Assembly: GCF_001557875.1 (NCBI RefSeq)
Contig: NZ_LNRF01000001.1
Location: forward strand, 1,364,001-1,428,000
Origin: Vibrio splendidus
GTDB taxonomy: Bacteria; Pseudomonadota; Gammaproteobacteria; Enterobacterales; Vibrionaceae
Direction: 5' to 3'
Length of the DNA stretch: 64,000 nt
Shown: positions 1 through 9,104 of the stretch, one piece after another
Numbering within the stretch: the stretch's first letter is position 1
Layout of the letters: each line of letters starts with the position of its first letter
Notes under the pieces: model-generated
Told to the model about the DNA's origin: nothing
The model's input: the letters and a program-made list of their open reading frames with translations, nothing else
Database searches by the model: none
Program-made: the position numbers and the translations under genes

Positions 1-3000
1 ATCGACAGTAATATTCGGAAGTTCTGCCGTTAGCTCAATTTCGTTATCACCCGCATGGATGTTCAACTCAACCGTTTCGGTGATCTCGGAGCCATCCACA
101 CCAATCGATGTAAACACGGCTTCATCATGACAAGTTTGTGACACTGTCATGTTTTGTACAACGTAAGTACCATTACCTTGCACTGTACCCAGCTCAAAGT
201 AAGACACAGGTTGGTCAACGGTCAACGTGTAGTCTGTCTCGAACGTACCACGGTCTTCTTTGTGGTAAGTCATCGAGTCAATTAGGTCGCCATCCTCATT
301 AAATGCTTTGATTTCTACTTCGGTAAAGTGACGGGACTCTTCCATGAACCAACCACCTAAACCATCTAGGTGGAAACTGATCTCATTGATGTCTTGACCT
401 TCAACCGAGATAGTCAGCTTTTCATCACCGCTCAAGCCTTGGCGGTCGGTATCACCGATACCGTGACCAATATGGGTGTTACCATTCCAGGCACCAAGAG
501 GATCATCGTTACTTTGAACGGTTACTGTTAAGTCGCCATCCGAGAACTCACGAGTGTAAGGGTCGACTTCTGTACCCCAATCGTCCACGCTCGCGTTATC
601 GTCAAACGTACCGATTTGCGTGGTGTGTGTACCGTTAGCCAATGCGTCATCATTTGGAATAAAGCGTACTTCTGTGTCGGCAGGAACTTCTTGTCCTACT
701 TCCAGCACCACCCATTCTTCATTTACATTCGCTTCAATGATGCCGTTTTCTGGTGCTTGGTCTAAACGTAGTGCTGGCTCTTCACGAAGTGTTACACCAA
801 CTGTTTGGTCTTCTTGGGCTTGGATGAAGATTTCATCGCCCGCTTCCGGCGCATCGTTGACAGGATTAACCGTCAAGTCGAGTGTCGTCAGAACTTCATT
901 CTCACCATCACTGATGTTGTATGTGAAGTCCAACTCGCCATTGAAGTTTTCTGTGTGCGTAATGGTGAATGAACCATCGTCATTAGTAACAATTGTCGCA
1001 TCTGGATCGTTGGTTTGTAGGTTAGATGCCGTTAAATCATCACCTTCAACGTCCGTTGCGTTCGCTAGCAACTGCTCTTGAGTAATGGTAATTGCGTTAT
1101 CTTCATCGACTTCAGCCTGAATGCCCGAAGTTTCAGGTCCATCATTCACAGCAATAACATCGATGCCAGCGGTTGTGGTTGCGGTTGCACCGTCTTCGTC
1201 AACGACAACAACGTCTAGTGAAATATCACCATCGAAGTTTTCATTTGGCGTAAAGGTGTAAGTACCATTGCCATTATCAACAAAAGAGCCGTCATCACCG
1301 GAGTAAGTTACTCCAGACAATGATACATCGCCTTCTACATCGGAAGAGTTTGCCAATAGTTGCTCATCACTGATCGTGATTTGGCCATCTTCTTGAACTG
1401 TGTAAGATGTCGAGCCAGCAACCGGTGGATCATTCTCAGGTGTTACGCTGACATCAATAACAGCTGATGTTGAATCAGTACCGTCAGAGACATCGAATGA
1501 GAATTGAACATCACCATTGAAGTTCTCGTTTGGAGCAAAGCTATATGTGCCGTCGCCATTATCGCTAAGAACACCATCTGCACCTGTGTAGAGCACGTTT
1601 TCAATCGACAGCTCGTCACCATCAATATCTGACGCGCCGGCAAGCAGGTCAGCATCGGTGAAGAGTAACGTACCGTCTTCTTCAATCGTGAACTGTTGAT
1701 CTTGCGCTTGTGGCAAGTCATTAACCGGATTCACGGTAATGTCTAGGCCAACTTGAACTGAACCACCATCGTTATCGATGATATCGAAGTTCAGGTCTAG
1801 GTCACCGTTGTAGTCGGCGTTAGGTGTAATGGTGTAGCTGCCATCATCAATGTGTTGGATGGTCGCATTTTCATCAGTAGATAGATTGATAGCTTCTAAG
1901 TTGTCGCTATCAATATCACCTGCTCGTGCTAGCAATTGCTCTTGGCTTAGCGTGATGGAGCTATCTTCATTGATGGTGTAAGCCAAATCGCCCGATACTG
2001 GCGCATCATTGATTGGCAATACATCAACGTTAATGTGTGTTTCAACCGTTGCGCCATCTTCATCTTGAATGGTCACACCCAGTTGAACCTGACCATTGAA
2101 GTTTTCGTTGGGTGCAAAGCTGCATGTACCATCACCATTTACAGTGAAGATACCGTCCGAGCCATCGTAGTTAATGCCAACGAGTTCTACATCGCCTTCG
2201 ACATCCGAAGCGTTCACAAGAATCTGAGATTCACTGAACGTCAGAACCGAATCTTCATCAATGGTGTATGACGTTGGACCCGCAACTGGTGGATCATTCA
2301 CTTCTAGAACGGTAATGCCCGCGGTGGTTTCATCAATCGAACCGTCTTCATCGGCAACAATAACGTCAAGGCTGATATCGCCACTGAAGTTTTCATTAGG
2401 AAGGAAGGTGTAACTGCCGTCACCATTATCTTGGAACACACCATCTGTGCCGCTGTAAGTTACGCTGTCAACCGACACGGCACCTTCAACGTCAGAAGAG
2501 TTTGCTAACAATTGTTCATCAGAAATTGTGATGGCATTATCTTCGTTGACCATGTATGAGGTTGAACCCGCAACTGGCGGATCGTTCTCAGGCGTCACAC
2601 TCACATCAATGTTAGCGCTGACCGTTTCTGTGCCATCAGATACATCGAAACTGAAGTTCACATCGCCATTGAAGTTTTCATTTGGCGCAAAGGTATAAGT
2701 ACCATCACCGTGGTCGGTCAGTACGCCATCACCACCTGTATAGCTAATACCTTCAACGGTTAAGTCATCGCCATCAATATCGGTAGCACCGGTAAGTAGG
2801 TCGGCATCTGTAAATTGCAGCGTACCGTCTTCAGCAATACTGAATTGTTGGTCTTGAGGAACCGGCAAGTCATTAACTGGGTTAACAGTAAGATCGGCGG
2901 TTGCTTGAACCGTGTCAGTACCATCAGTGATGTTGAATTGAATATCAATGTCACCATTGAAGTTCTCATCTGGCGTGATGGTGAAACTGCCATCGTCGTT

Positions 3001-4968
3001 AGCTACAACCGTTGCATCACCGTCAACCGTTAAGTCGCTTGCGGTTAGATCATCGCCTTCAACATCAGACGCTTGCAATAGAAGCTGCTCTTGGCTTAGA
3101 CGAATCGAACCGTCTTCGTCAATTGAGTACGCTAGGTCACCCGACACAGGCGCATCATCAACCGCTGTAACACTCACATCGATGTTTGCAGAGACCGTAT
3201 CGGTACCGTCAGAGACATCGAAGCCGAAGTTTACGTCGCCATTGAAGTTTTCATTCGGAGCAAAGGTGTACGTACCATTGCCGTTGTCGGTAAGAATACC
3301 GTCGCCGCCATCGTAGGTCACACCTTCAACCGTTTGGTTATCACCTTCAATGTCCGTTGCACCTGTTAATAGGTCTGCATCGGTGAAGATGAGCGTGCCG
3401 TCTTCTTCCACGCTGAACTGTTGATCTTGAGGCACTGGCAGGTCATTAACTGGATTAACCGTTAGATCAGCTGATGCTTGAACGGTATTGGTGCCATCTG
3501 AGATATCAAAGCTGATACCGATGTCGCCATTGAAGTTCTCATCTGGCGTGATGGTGAAACTGCCATCATCATTAGCTACAACCGTCGCATCGCCATCAAC
3601 TGTTAGGCTGCTGGCTGTCAGGTCATCGCCTTCCACATCTGATGCTTGAGAAAGCAACTGCTCTTGGCTTAGACGAATCGAACCGTCTTCGTCGATTGAG
3701 TACGCTAGGTCACCCGATACCGGAGCATCATCAACGGCAGTTACGCTTACGTCGATGTTTGCAGAGACCGTATCAGTGCCATCTGATACATCAAAACCGA
3801 AGTTTACGTCACCATTGAAGTTCTCGTTTGGAGCAAAGGTGTACGTACCATTACCGTTGTCAGTAAGAATACCGTCGCCGCCATCGTAGGTCACACCTTC
3901 AACCGTCAGGTTATCGCCTTCAATGTCAGTAGCACCAGAAAGAAGGTCAGCGTCGGTGAATACAAGAGTTCCGTCTTCCTCGATTTCAAACGTTTTATCT
4001 TCAGGAACTGGCGCATCATTAATCGGACGTACCGTTAAATCAATTGCACTACTAATCGTTTCTTGGCCGTCACTGATGTCGAAAGTAAGGTCGAGCTCAC
4101 CATTAAAGTCAGCTGAAGGAACAACGGTGAAAGTACCATCACCATTGTCTTGAACTGTTGCATCAGCACCAACTTGAACGTTAGAAGCAACAAGCTCGTC
4201 CCCATCCACATCACTTGCGTATTCGAGTAATTGTTCTTGAGTGAATGTTATGGAGCCATCTTCATCCATGATGTAAGCCAGATCTTGTTCAGCTTCTGGT
4301 GCATCATTTTCACTTTCGACTTTGATTTTAAACGTTTCGCTTACCGTTTCAGAATCAAAGTCATCTTCTACTTCGCTGATGGTCTCTTCGTCAGAAGCTT
4401 GAACATCAACTGCAAATGTCTCTTCTACTGTTTGTGAATCGAGTTCATCACCAACCTGTTGGTCACCCGACTCCGAAGATGTCGTACTCGGCGCAGCTGA
4501 AGTACGTGCAGCTTGACCTTGTTCTTCATTACCTTCTGCGTCTGCGCCACCTGTCGCAGCCTCTGCGTTATCACCACCTACAGCTTGTGCGCCAGCTCCA
4601 GCTCCAGCTCCGCCACCACTGCCAACAGCGTTATCCGAGCCCGCTTCAGAAGCAGCCCCACCCACTACATTGGATTGTGCTGCGTCTGAATCTCCATCGC
4701 TTTCTGGCGTCTCTTCTTGCACAGCCGCACCAGAAGCTGAGGCATCTTCAGCATTACCTGCACCGCTCGGATTATCGTCTAAAGCCTGGTTAACTTCGTC
4801 TGCCGCATCCGTATTTTCAGCACCCGTCGCTATTGTCGACGCAATCGTATTTTGTTGATTTTGTTGATTCTGCTGTTGGGAGGGCGTACCCGCGTCGTTC
4901 GTGTCCGTTTGTTCTACTGCGTCATTGAGATCTTCGTTTTGGTTGTTTTGGTTATTTTCGCCTGCCAT
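1..4968 (-). CDS. Giant cadherin-repeat adhesin, type I secreted (C-terminus outside window)
   Basis: The frame is open from the ATG at 4968 (GGAGG five bases upstream) to the window edge, 1,656 codons without a stop, so the C-terminal part is missing. Residues 1-215 are acidic, low-complexity Q/N/G/A/S sequence without a Sec signal. From about residue 222 to 1372 there are twelve tandem repeats of about 96 residues, each with a D-E-D-G start and an N-D-x-P-V type boundary, typical of cadherin-like/VCBS repeats in Bap- and LapA-type adhesins. The last 280 visible residues form a different beta-rich domain. Such proteins leave by type I secretion and bind calcium, surfaces or neighbouring cells in biofilms. 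The divergent operon at 5157-14214 encodes a secretion machine and is the likely exporter. I see no LapG-type N-terminal retention module. Function is inferred from family; the open frame and repeats are seen directly. Confidence 0.9.
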   Translation of the reverse strand, partial: MAGENNQNNQNEDLNDAVEQTDTNDAGTPSQQQNQQNQQNTIASTIATGAENTDAADEVNQALDDNPSGAGNAEDASASGAAVQEETPESDGDSDAAQSNVVGGAASEAGSDNAVGSGGGAGAGAGAQAVGGDNAEAATGGADAEGNEEQGQAARTSAAPSTTSSESGDQQVGDELDSQTVEETFAVDVQASDEETISEVEDDFDSETVSETFKIKVESENDAPEAEQDLAYIMDEDGSITFTQEQLLEYASDVDGDELVASNVQVGADATVQDNGDGTFTVVPSADFNGELDLTFDISDGQETISSAIDLTVRPINDAPVPEDKTFEIEEDGTLVFTDADLLSGATDIEGDNLTVEGVTYDGGDGILTDNGNGTYTFAPNENFNGDVNFGFDVSDGTDTVSANIDVSVTAVDDAPVSGDLAYSIDEDGSIRLSQEQLLSQASDVEGDDLTASSLTVDGDATVVANDDGSFTITPDENFNGDIGISFDISDGTNTVQASADLTVNPVNDLPVPQDQQFSVEEDGTLIFTDADLLTGATDIEGDNQTVEGVTYDGGDGILTDNGNGTYTFAPNENFNGDVNFGFDVSDGTDTVSANIDVSVTAVDDAPVSGDLAYSIDEDGSIRLSQEQLLLQASDVEGDDLTASDLTVDGDATVVANDDGSFTITPDENFNGDIDIQFNITDGTDTVQATADLTVNPVNDLPVPQDQQFSIAEDGTLQFTDADLLTGATDIDGDDLTVEGISYTGGDGVLTDHGDGTYTFAPNENFNGDVNFSFDVSDGTETVSANIDVSVTPENDPPVAGSTSYMVNEDNAITISDEQLLANSSDVEGAVSVDSVTYSGTDGVFQDNGDGSYTFLPNENFSGDISLDVIVADEDGSIDETTAGITVLEVNDPPVAGPTSYTIDEDSVLTFSESQILVNASDVEGDVELVGINYDGSDGIFTVNGDGTCSFAPNENFNGQVQLGVTIQDEDGATVETHINVDVLPINDAPVSGDLAYTINEDSSITLSQEQLLARAGDIDSDNLEAINLSTDENATIQHIDDGSYTITPNADYNGDLDLNFDIIDNDGGSVQVGLDITVNPVNDLPQAQDQQFTIEEDGTLLFTDADLLAGASDIDGDELSIENVLYTGADGVLSDNGDGTYSFAPNENFNGDVQFSFDVSDGTDSTSAVIDVSVTPENDPPVAGSTSYTVQEDGQITISDEQLLANSSDVEGDVSLSGVTYSGDDGSFVDNGNGTYTFTPNENFDGDISLDVVVVDEDGATATTTAGIDVIAVNDGPETSGIQAEVDEDNAITITQEQLLANATDVEGDDLTASNLQTNDPDATIVTNDDGSFTITHTENFNGELDFTYNISDGENEVLTTLDLTVNPVNDAPEAGDEIFIQAQEDQTVGVTLREEPALRLDQAPENGIIEANVNEEWVVLEVGQEVPADTEVRFIPNDDALANGTHTTQIGTFDDNASVDDWGTEVDPYTREFSDGDLTVTVQSNDDPLGAWNGNTHIGHGIGDTDRQGLSGDEKLTISVEGQDINEISFHLDGLGGWFMEESRHFTEVEIKAFNEDGDLIDSMTYHKEDRGTFETDYTLTVDQPVSYFELGTVQGNGTYVVQNMTVSQTCHDEAVFTSIGVDGSEITETVELNIHAGDNEIELTAELPNITVD

Positions 4969-5156
4969 TACAGCCTCCGTTGCTACTAGCTAACTGATCG
5001 TATCTAGAAGCATTAAAGGACACCATTTTGAAAAACCAAATTTTTATACAACATTTTTCATATTTTCTTTTTAGAGAGAAAGAATCAAAAAAAATTTGAA
5101 AACTGCCCTTAAACATCCTTAGTTATTGTGATTAAAGCAATTAAGGCAGTGGAGCA
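4969..5156. promoter_or_regulatory. Divergent AT-rich promoter region, adhesin / secretion operon
   Basis: This 188-base A+T-rich gap separates the minus-strand adhesin from the plus-strand secretion operon and must hold both promoters. It contains long A and T runs (about 5035-5095). I could not assign confident -35/-10 boxes or an operator. Shared control of adhesin and exporter is an inference from the layout. Confidence 0.4.
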
Positions 5157-5507
5157 ATGATAGACATGACGAATTTGTTGCGCTCAGTCGACGACAACCA
5201 CAAAGGGCTGCAATTGCTATTGGGCGACTTTTACAGTGACTTTTCTGATGCAGCCCTAAATATAGAAGAGCTTCATAAAGGTAATCGTTTTGATGAACTC
5301 AACAGTTATTCAAAAAAATTGAAGACCATCTTAACCTTGCTATGCGACCAAGATCTTCCGCCCAAAATGGCCAAATTGGAACACTTGAGTAGACACGAGT
5401 TCCCTGCGCCAGAAGAGCTTATAGAGGATGTGAAAACTGAATTGCACAACGTTAATCGACAAATCAACCACTTGTTGGATATTAAGGAAGCAATAGATGG
5501 CAAGTAA
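5157..5507 (+). CDS. Hpt-like helical protein lacking the phospho-histidine
   Basis: This 116-residue, mostly helical, cytoplasmic protein has the size and helix pattern of a histidine phosphotransfer (Hpt) domain: an N-terminal helix of the type LLLGDFYSDF, then amphipathic helices. Where an Hpt carries its HxLKG motif, around residues 44-55, this protein reads SKKLKTILTLL, with no His. The two histidines present (near residues 77 and 81, LEHLSRHE) fall in a later helix. It opens the operon, 12 bases before the HlyD gene. The start is ambiguous: GGAG at 5151-5154 is 2 bases from ATG 5157 and 11 from the in-frame ATG 5166. The Hpt assignment is by pattern only; a plain helical protein of unknown role is possible. 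Confidence 0.6.
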   Translation: MIDMTNLLRSVDDNHKGLQLLLGDFYSDFSDAALNIEELHKGNRFDELNSYSKKLKTILTLLCDQDLPPKMAKLEHLSRHEFPAPEELIEDVKTELHNVNRQINHLLDIKEAIDGK

Positions 5508-5519
5508 CCGAGGTCAGTC

Positions 5520-6869
5520 ATGAGCAATAACCAAATAGAACATCACCTCAGAAAAGCTCTTGTTTCCAATAACGAGGCTTCTAAGGTCACTGCAGATGAC
5601 ACTATTGTGCTTGCTAGTGCCATGACCAGCGTTCACAAAACGTTGCTCATTATATTCTTGCTCGCTTTGGTCGCTATCGCCGTGGCGTCACAAGCTCGTA
5701 TCGACATTGTTGTTTCAGTACGTGGCGAACTGTTATTAGAATCTGATGTTGAGAAGGTTCAACATCTAGAAGGCGGGATATTAGAAGAATTGTTAGTCAG
5801 AAAAGGGGAAGTCGTTTATGAGGGGCAACCTATTGCTCGCATACGATCACTCGACCGCAACACCCAGCTTAATACCGTAAATACTGAAATTATCCAGATA
5901 GAGCTCGATAAGATTCGTTATGAAAGCTTACGCGACATGGTAGAGCCTAACTTCGATGCTTTTATAGAGAAATACCCTGAACAAGTTCAGGTCAACATGA
6001 ATACGTGGAAGCAAGAGTTCTCTAAAAACCGCTCAAATGAAGAGCTCATCACTCACGATATTAAGCACAAGAACTCGTTAATCAGTTCAATGCTAAAGCG
6101 TCGCAAAAGTTCAGAGAATCAACTCTCTCTGATACGGAAGCAGCTCAACATCAAAAACACCCTCTATAAAGAAGAGATGGCGTCTTATGTCGACGTACTT
6201 AACATGAAAGTACAAGAGTCTAATATGGTACGTGAGATTGAAAACCTTGACGAGTCTGTGATGAATGAGCGCTTCCAACTGGACAAGCTTGAAAAGCAAC
6301 ACCGTGACTTGGTTGAGAACCGAAACTCTGAGTATCAAGCGCAAATCATTCAAGCGAATAAAGACCTCAAGTTGAAGCGAATCTTACAACCACAGCATTC
6401 CGACAAGGTTGATCGCCTAATCGTCTACTCTCCGGTGGATGGCGTAGTCGACAAACTTCACTTCAACTTCCGTTCCGCAGTGATTCCGCCAGGTGAAAGT
6501 ATCGCCGATATTGCACCGATCAATAACTCCCTTCACGGTGAAGCGAAAATCCCACGTAAAGACATGGGCTTCGTTGAAATTGGTCAGGCGGTAAAAGTAA
6601 AAATGGACACCTATAACTTTGCAAAATACGGATTTGTTGAGGGAACCATCGCCTCAATCAGCCGTTCATCATACGAAGAAGAAGACGCTGAATTCTATTT
6701 AGCAGAGATTGAAATCGACCGAAACTTTCTTGAACGAGGAGGAACACAATACAAATTATCACCTTATATGGAGTTTACCGCCGATGTAAAAACAGGCTCG
6801 CGTCGCGTGATCGAATACGCTGCGAAACCTGTGATGTCAGCCATCGAGGATGCTTTTGATGAGAGATAA
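5520..6869 (+). CDS. HlyD-family membrane fusion (adaptor) protein of type I secretion
   Basis: The 449-residue protein has one N-terminal transmembrane helix (about residues 38-60) and then the HlyD order: a split biotinyl/lipoyl half with the motif VQHLEGGILEEL (about 80-91), a long coiled-coil hairpin (about 115-285), the second lipoyl half with YSPVDGVVDKL (about 303-313), and a beta-barrel with the characteristic G-x-A-K-I-P region. It bridges the inner-membrane ABC transporter and the TolC channel. GAGG precedes the ATG by about 6 bases. It lies between the Hpt-like gene and the pseudokinase gene (3-base gap), all co-directional, so one operon. It looks intact, in contrast to several neighbours. 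Confidence 0.93.
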   Translation: MSNNQIEHHLRKALVSNNEASKVTADDTIVLASAMTSVHKTLLIIFLLALVAIAVASQARIDIVVSVRGELLLESDVEKVQHLEGGILEELLVRKGEVVYEGQPIARIRSLDRNTQLNTVNTEIIQIELDKIRYESLRDMVEPNFDAFIEKYPEQVQVNMNTWKQEFSKNRSNEELITHDIKHKNSLISSMLKRRKSSENQLSLIRKQLNIKNTLYKEEMASYVDVLNMKVQESNMVREIENLDESVMNERFQLDKLEKQHRDLVENRNSEYQAQIIQANKDLKLKRILQPQHSDKVDRLIVYSPVDGVVDKLHFNFRSAVIPPGESIADIAPINNSLHGEAKIPRKDMGFVEIGQAVKVKMDTYNFAKYGFVEGTIASISRSSYEEEDAEFYLAEIEIDRNFLERGGTQYKLSPYMEFTADVKTGSRRVIEYAAKPVMSAIEDAFDER

Positions 6870-6872
6870 TCG

Positions 6873-9104
6873 ATGAGCGGAAAACCTTCGTACAATATTT
6901 CCTTACCCGCTCTACGTCTAAGCATACTAATTAGCGTGGTATTGGCTGCGCTCGCTTTCTATTTATACTTTTCTTGGTCAAAAATAGACTCAGTCGCACA
7001 AGTGCAAAGCGCCCCACTGCTCATACAAGCTCAGAAGCTTAATCAGACCATAGAACAAGATATTCAAACTTTGCAGCAGTGCTTAAGTACCAACACTTGC
7101 GGTACTAATGCATTCAATCTAGTTAACTTAAAGCGTGAAATTGATGAATTTCGCTCTTTAGCCTCACTGAACAAAACCGAGTTCAGCTTGGTTGGAGCAA
7201 CCGAATACACGCAACTGGAATTGGCGATTAATCGTTTCTCTGATAGCCAAAAAACACGTAACGACGTATTGGGCTTGTACCTTTCATTGACCAATAACTA
7301 CCTGAAGATGGATGACAACTATCGCACCATGTTTAACAACCATGCGAATGACTTAATGTCTGAGAAAAACGAGTTCTTTATCTGGTTGTTTATGGTGGTC
7401 CTGATATTGGCTGTGATTACGATTCTATCCAACTCAGTTGCTATGTTGAAACTGAAGAAATCCAGTTCGAACGAACGCGAAATCGACTATGAATTCGATG
7501 CCCTGTATCAAGAGCTGAAGCAACTCGATTTACAACGGCTTGAAGAGCTTCTTAACGAAGTGAGCATCAATCCAAAACAACGCCAGATCTACTCTCACTT
7601 GAAGCTAATCTTCGGTAAATTGGAAGACCAAAAGCGCAATAACGATCTCTACAAACAGTTGTATGCGCTGATCGGCTATGAGATTCGCGGAATTACAAAC
7701 ACCATCAATGGTGGCGTCCAATATCTGGTTCAAGAAACCGACGAAAACGGCGTCTTAATGGCGAAGGATATTACCTCTGCATGTAGTACTTTATCTGAGT
7801 TAGCAGAGAACTATAATCGCTTGATTTCACAGGGTACGGAAAGCAAATCGAAAGAGTTTTCACTACTCAACGTCTTGTCGGAATTGATGATTCATATCAG
7901 TGCAAAGATTCAGCGAAATGAAGGCGAACTTGACTGCTTTATCTCTGACAACTTACCGAATCGTGTTGCAGGCCAATCCACCAGCTTATTCTGGATATTG
8001 TTTCTTCAACTTTCTAACGCTATTCAACTTAAATCGAATAAAAAACTGTTTGTGACGATTGAATCGGGTGCGGCCTCAGACATGGAAAATACCCGTGTCA
8101 CCATCAACCTCAACTTCTTATCCACGCTAGATGTCTCTGTTGCCAAGCTCAATAAACTCCATTGGAGCGATCACAAAGACCATACTGCGAACACCGATGA
8201 CTTGGCGAAAAGTGTTCTGAAGGATTACGGATATTACGAGAGTCACTGGTTCCAATCCGGGGCTCAGGAACGTTTTCAGATTGAACTCGATCTTAAGGCT
8301 AAGGACTTTCACACAGAGAAGACTCGTTTCGATGGCAAGCGTTTACTGCTGTGTGCCAACACTCAAATTCGTATCGATGTAATGAAGAAAATGCTCAGTA
8401 ACTTAGGACTGGACATCACCGAGATTCGTACTGCAAATGAGCTTTTCTCAGCGGCGAAAACGTTCGGTGATTACGATGCGATTATGCTGACTGACATCTT
8501 TGAACCTAACAAGCTGCCGTCGTTGAGTAAGACGGTGAAATCTCAGCTTAAGAACTACCCAAACACCAAGCTGTTACTGTCAGTGACTAACACTCAACAA
8601 GCACAAGAGTGCCATAGCTTCGTCGACAAGATCATCAACTCACCTGCTATCCCCTATGAATTTATTCCTAACTTACTCACCATTATGGAAGCAGAAGCTT
8701 CGGAAGAGCAAATGGAGAACAGCTCTTTCCTTATCGTAGAGGATGACCGAGTTCAGCAGATTTTACTTAAACGGATTCTTACCAAACAAGAATATGAACC
8801 AGACATGGTTAGCGATGGCGCTGACGCAGTGAAACACTTCATAAATAAACGTTCTGACATCATCTTCATGGATTGCATCATGCCGGGGATGGGGGGCATC
8901 GAAGCAACAAAACGCATTCGCCAGTTCGAACAACAAAACGAGAAAAAACCTTGTACCATCATAGGTGCAACCGCATTGACCAGCAGTAACGAACATCAGG
9001 CTTGTATTGAAGCAGGAATGGATTACGTGATCAGCAAACCTTATAAAAGCGACCAAATCATCAAGGTGATCAACAAGTATGTTGCAGTACAGAAACTTAA
9101 CTAG
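6873..9104 (+). CDS. Membrane pseudo-histidine kinase with C-terminal receiver domain
   Basis: The 743-residue protein has transmembrane helices near residues 10-32 and 167-190 around a periplasmic domain of about 130 residues. An H-box-like segment follows, GYEIRGITNTINGG, in which the phospho-accepting His is Tyr269. A remnant N-box (LQLSNAIQLK, near 375) is visible, but no DxGxG or GxGxG nucleotide-binding loops follow, so autokinase activity is unlikely. A degenerate receiver-like stretch (about 488-605) precedes a canonical receiver (about 615-740) with acidic pocket EDD, phospho-site Asp667 (FMDCIMPG), and the conserved Thr/Ala and Lys (SKPY). It sits between hlyD and tolC genes and overlaps the latter by 26 bases. 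I infer a regulatory rather than catalytic part in secretion. Confidence 0.8.
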   Translation: MSGKPSYNISLPALRLSILISVVLAALAFYLYFSWSKIDSVAQVQSAPLLIQAQKLNQTIEQDIQTLQQCLSTNTCGTNAFNLVNLKREIDEFRSLASLNKTEFSLVGATEYTQLELAINRFSDSQKTRNDVLGLYLSLTNNYLKMDDNYRTMFNNHANDLMSEKNEFFIWLFMVVLILAVITILSNSVAMLKLKKSSSNEREIDYEFDALYQELKQLDLQRLEELLNEVSINPKQRQIYSHLKLIFGKLEDQKRNNDLYKQLYALIGYEIRGITNTINGGVQYLVQETDENGVLMAKDITSACSTLSELAENYNRLISQGTESKSKEFSLLNVLSELMIHISAKIQRNEGELDCFISDNLPNRVAGQSTSLFWILFLQLSNAIQLKSNKKLFVTIESGAASDMENTRVTINLNFLSTLDVSVAKLNKLHWSDHKDHTANTDDLAKSVLKDYGYYESHWFQSGAQERFQIELDLKAKDFHTEKTRFDGKRLLLCANTQIRIDVMKKMLSNLGLDITEIRTANELFSAAKTFGDYDAIMLTDIFEPNKLPSLSKTVKSQLKNYPNTKLLLSVTNTQQAQECHSFVDKIINSPAIPYEFIPNLLTIMEAEASEEQMENSSFLIVEDDRVQQILLKRILTKQEYEPDMVSDGADAVKHFINKRSDIIFMDCIMPGMGGIEATKRIRQFEQQNEKKPCTIIGATALTSSNEHQACIEAGMDYVISKPYKSDQIIKVINKYVAVQKLN

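Noticed and set aside
847-4310. Regularly spaced repeats as a possible CRISPR array
   Set aside because: Units are about 288 bases with no unique spacers, and the translation shows continuous cadherin-like protein repeats.
620-4858. Several plus-strand frames of 60-150 codons inside the adhesin gene
   Set aside because: They are antisense shadows of the repetitive minus-strand gene, recur with the repeat period, have Ser/Val/Thr-rich translations and no ribosome sites.
4303-4968. LapG cleavage/retention module at the adhesin N-terminus
   Set aside because: The N-terminal 215 residues are low-complexity and I found no convincing TAAG-type site or retention fold; no LapD/LapG genes are in the window.
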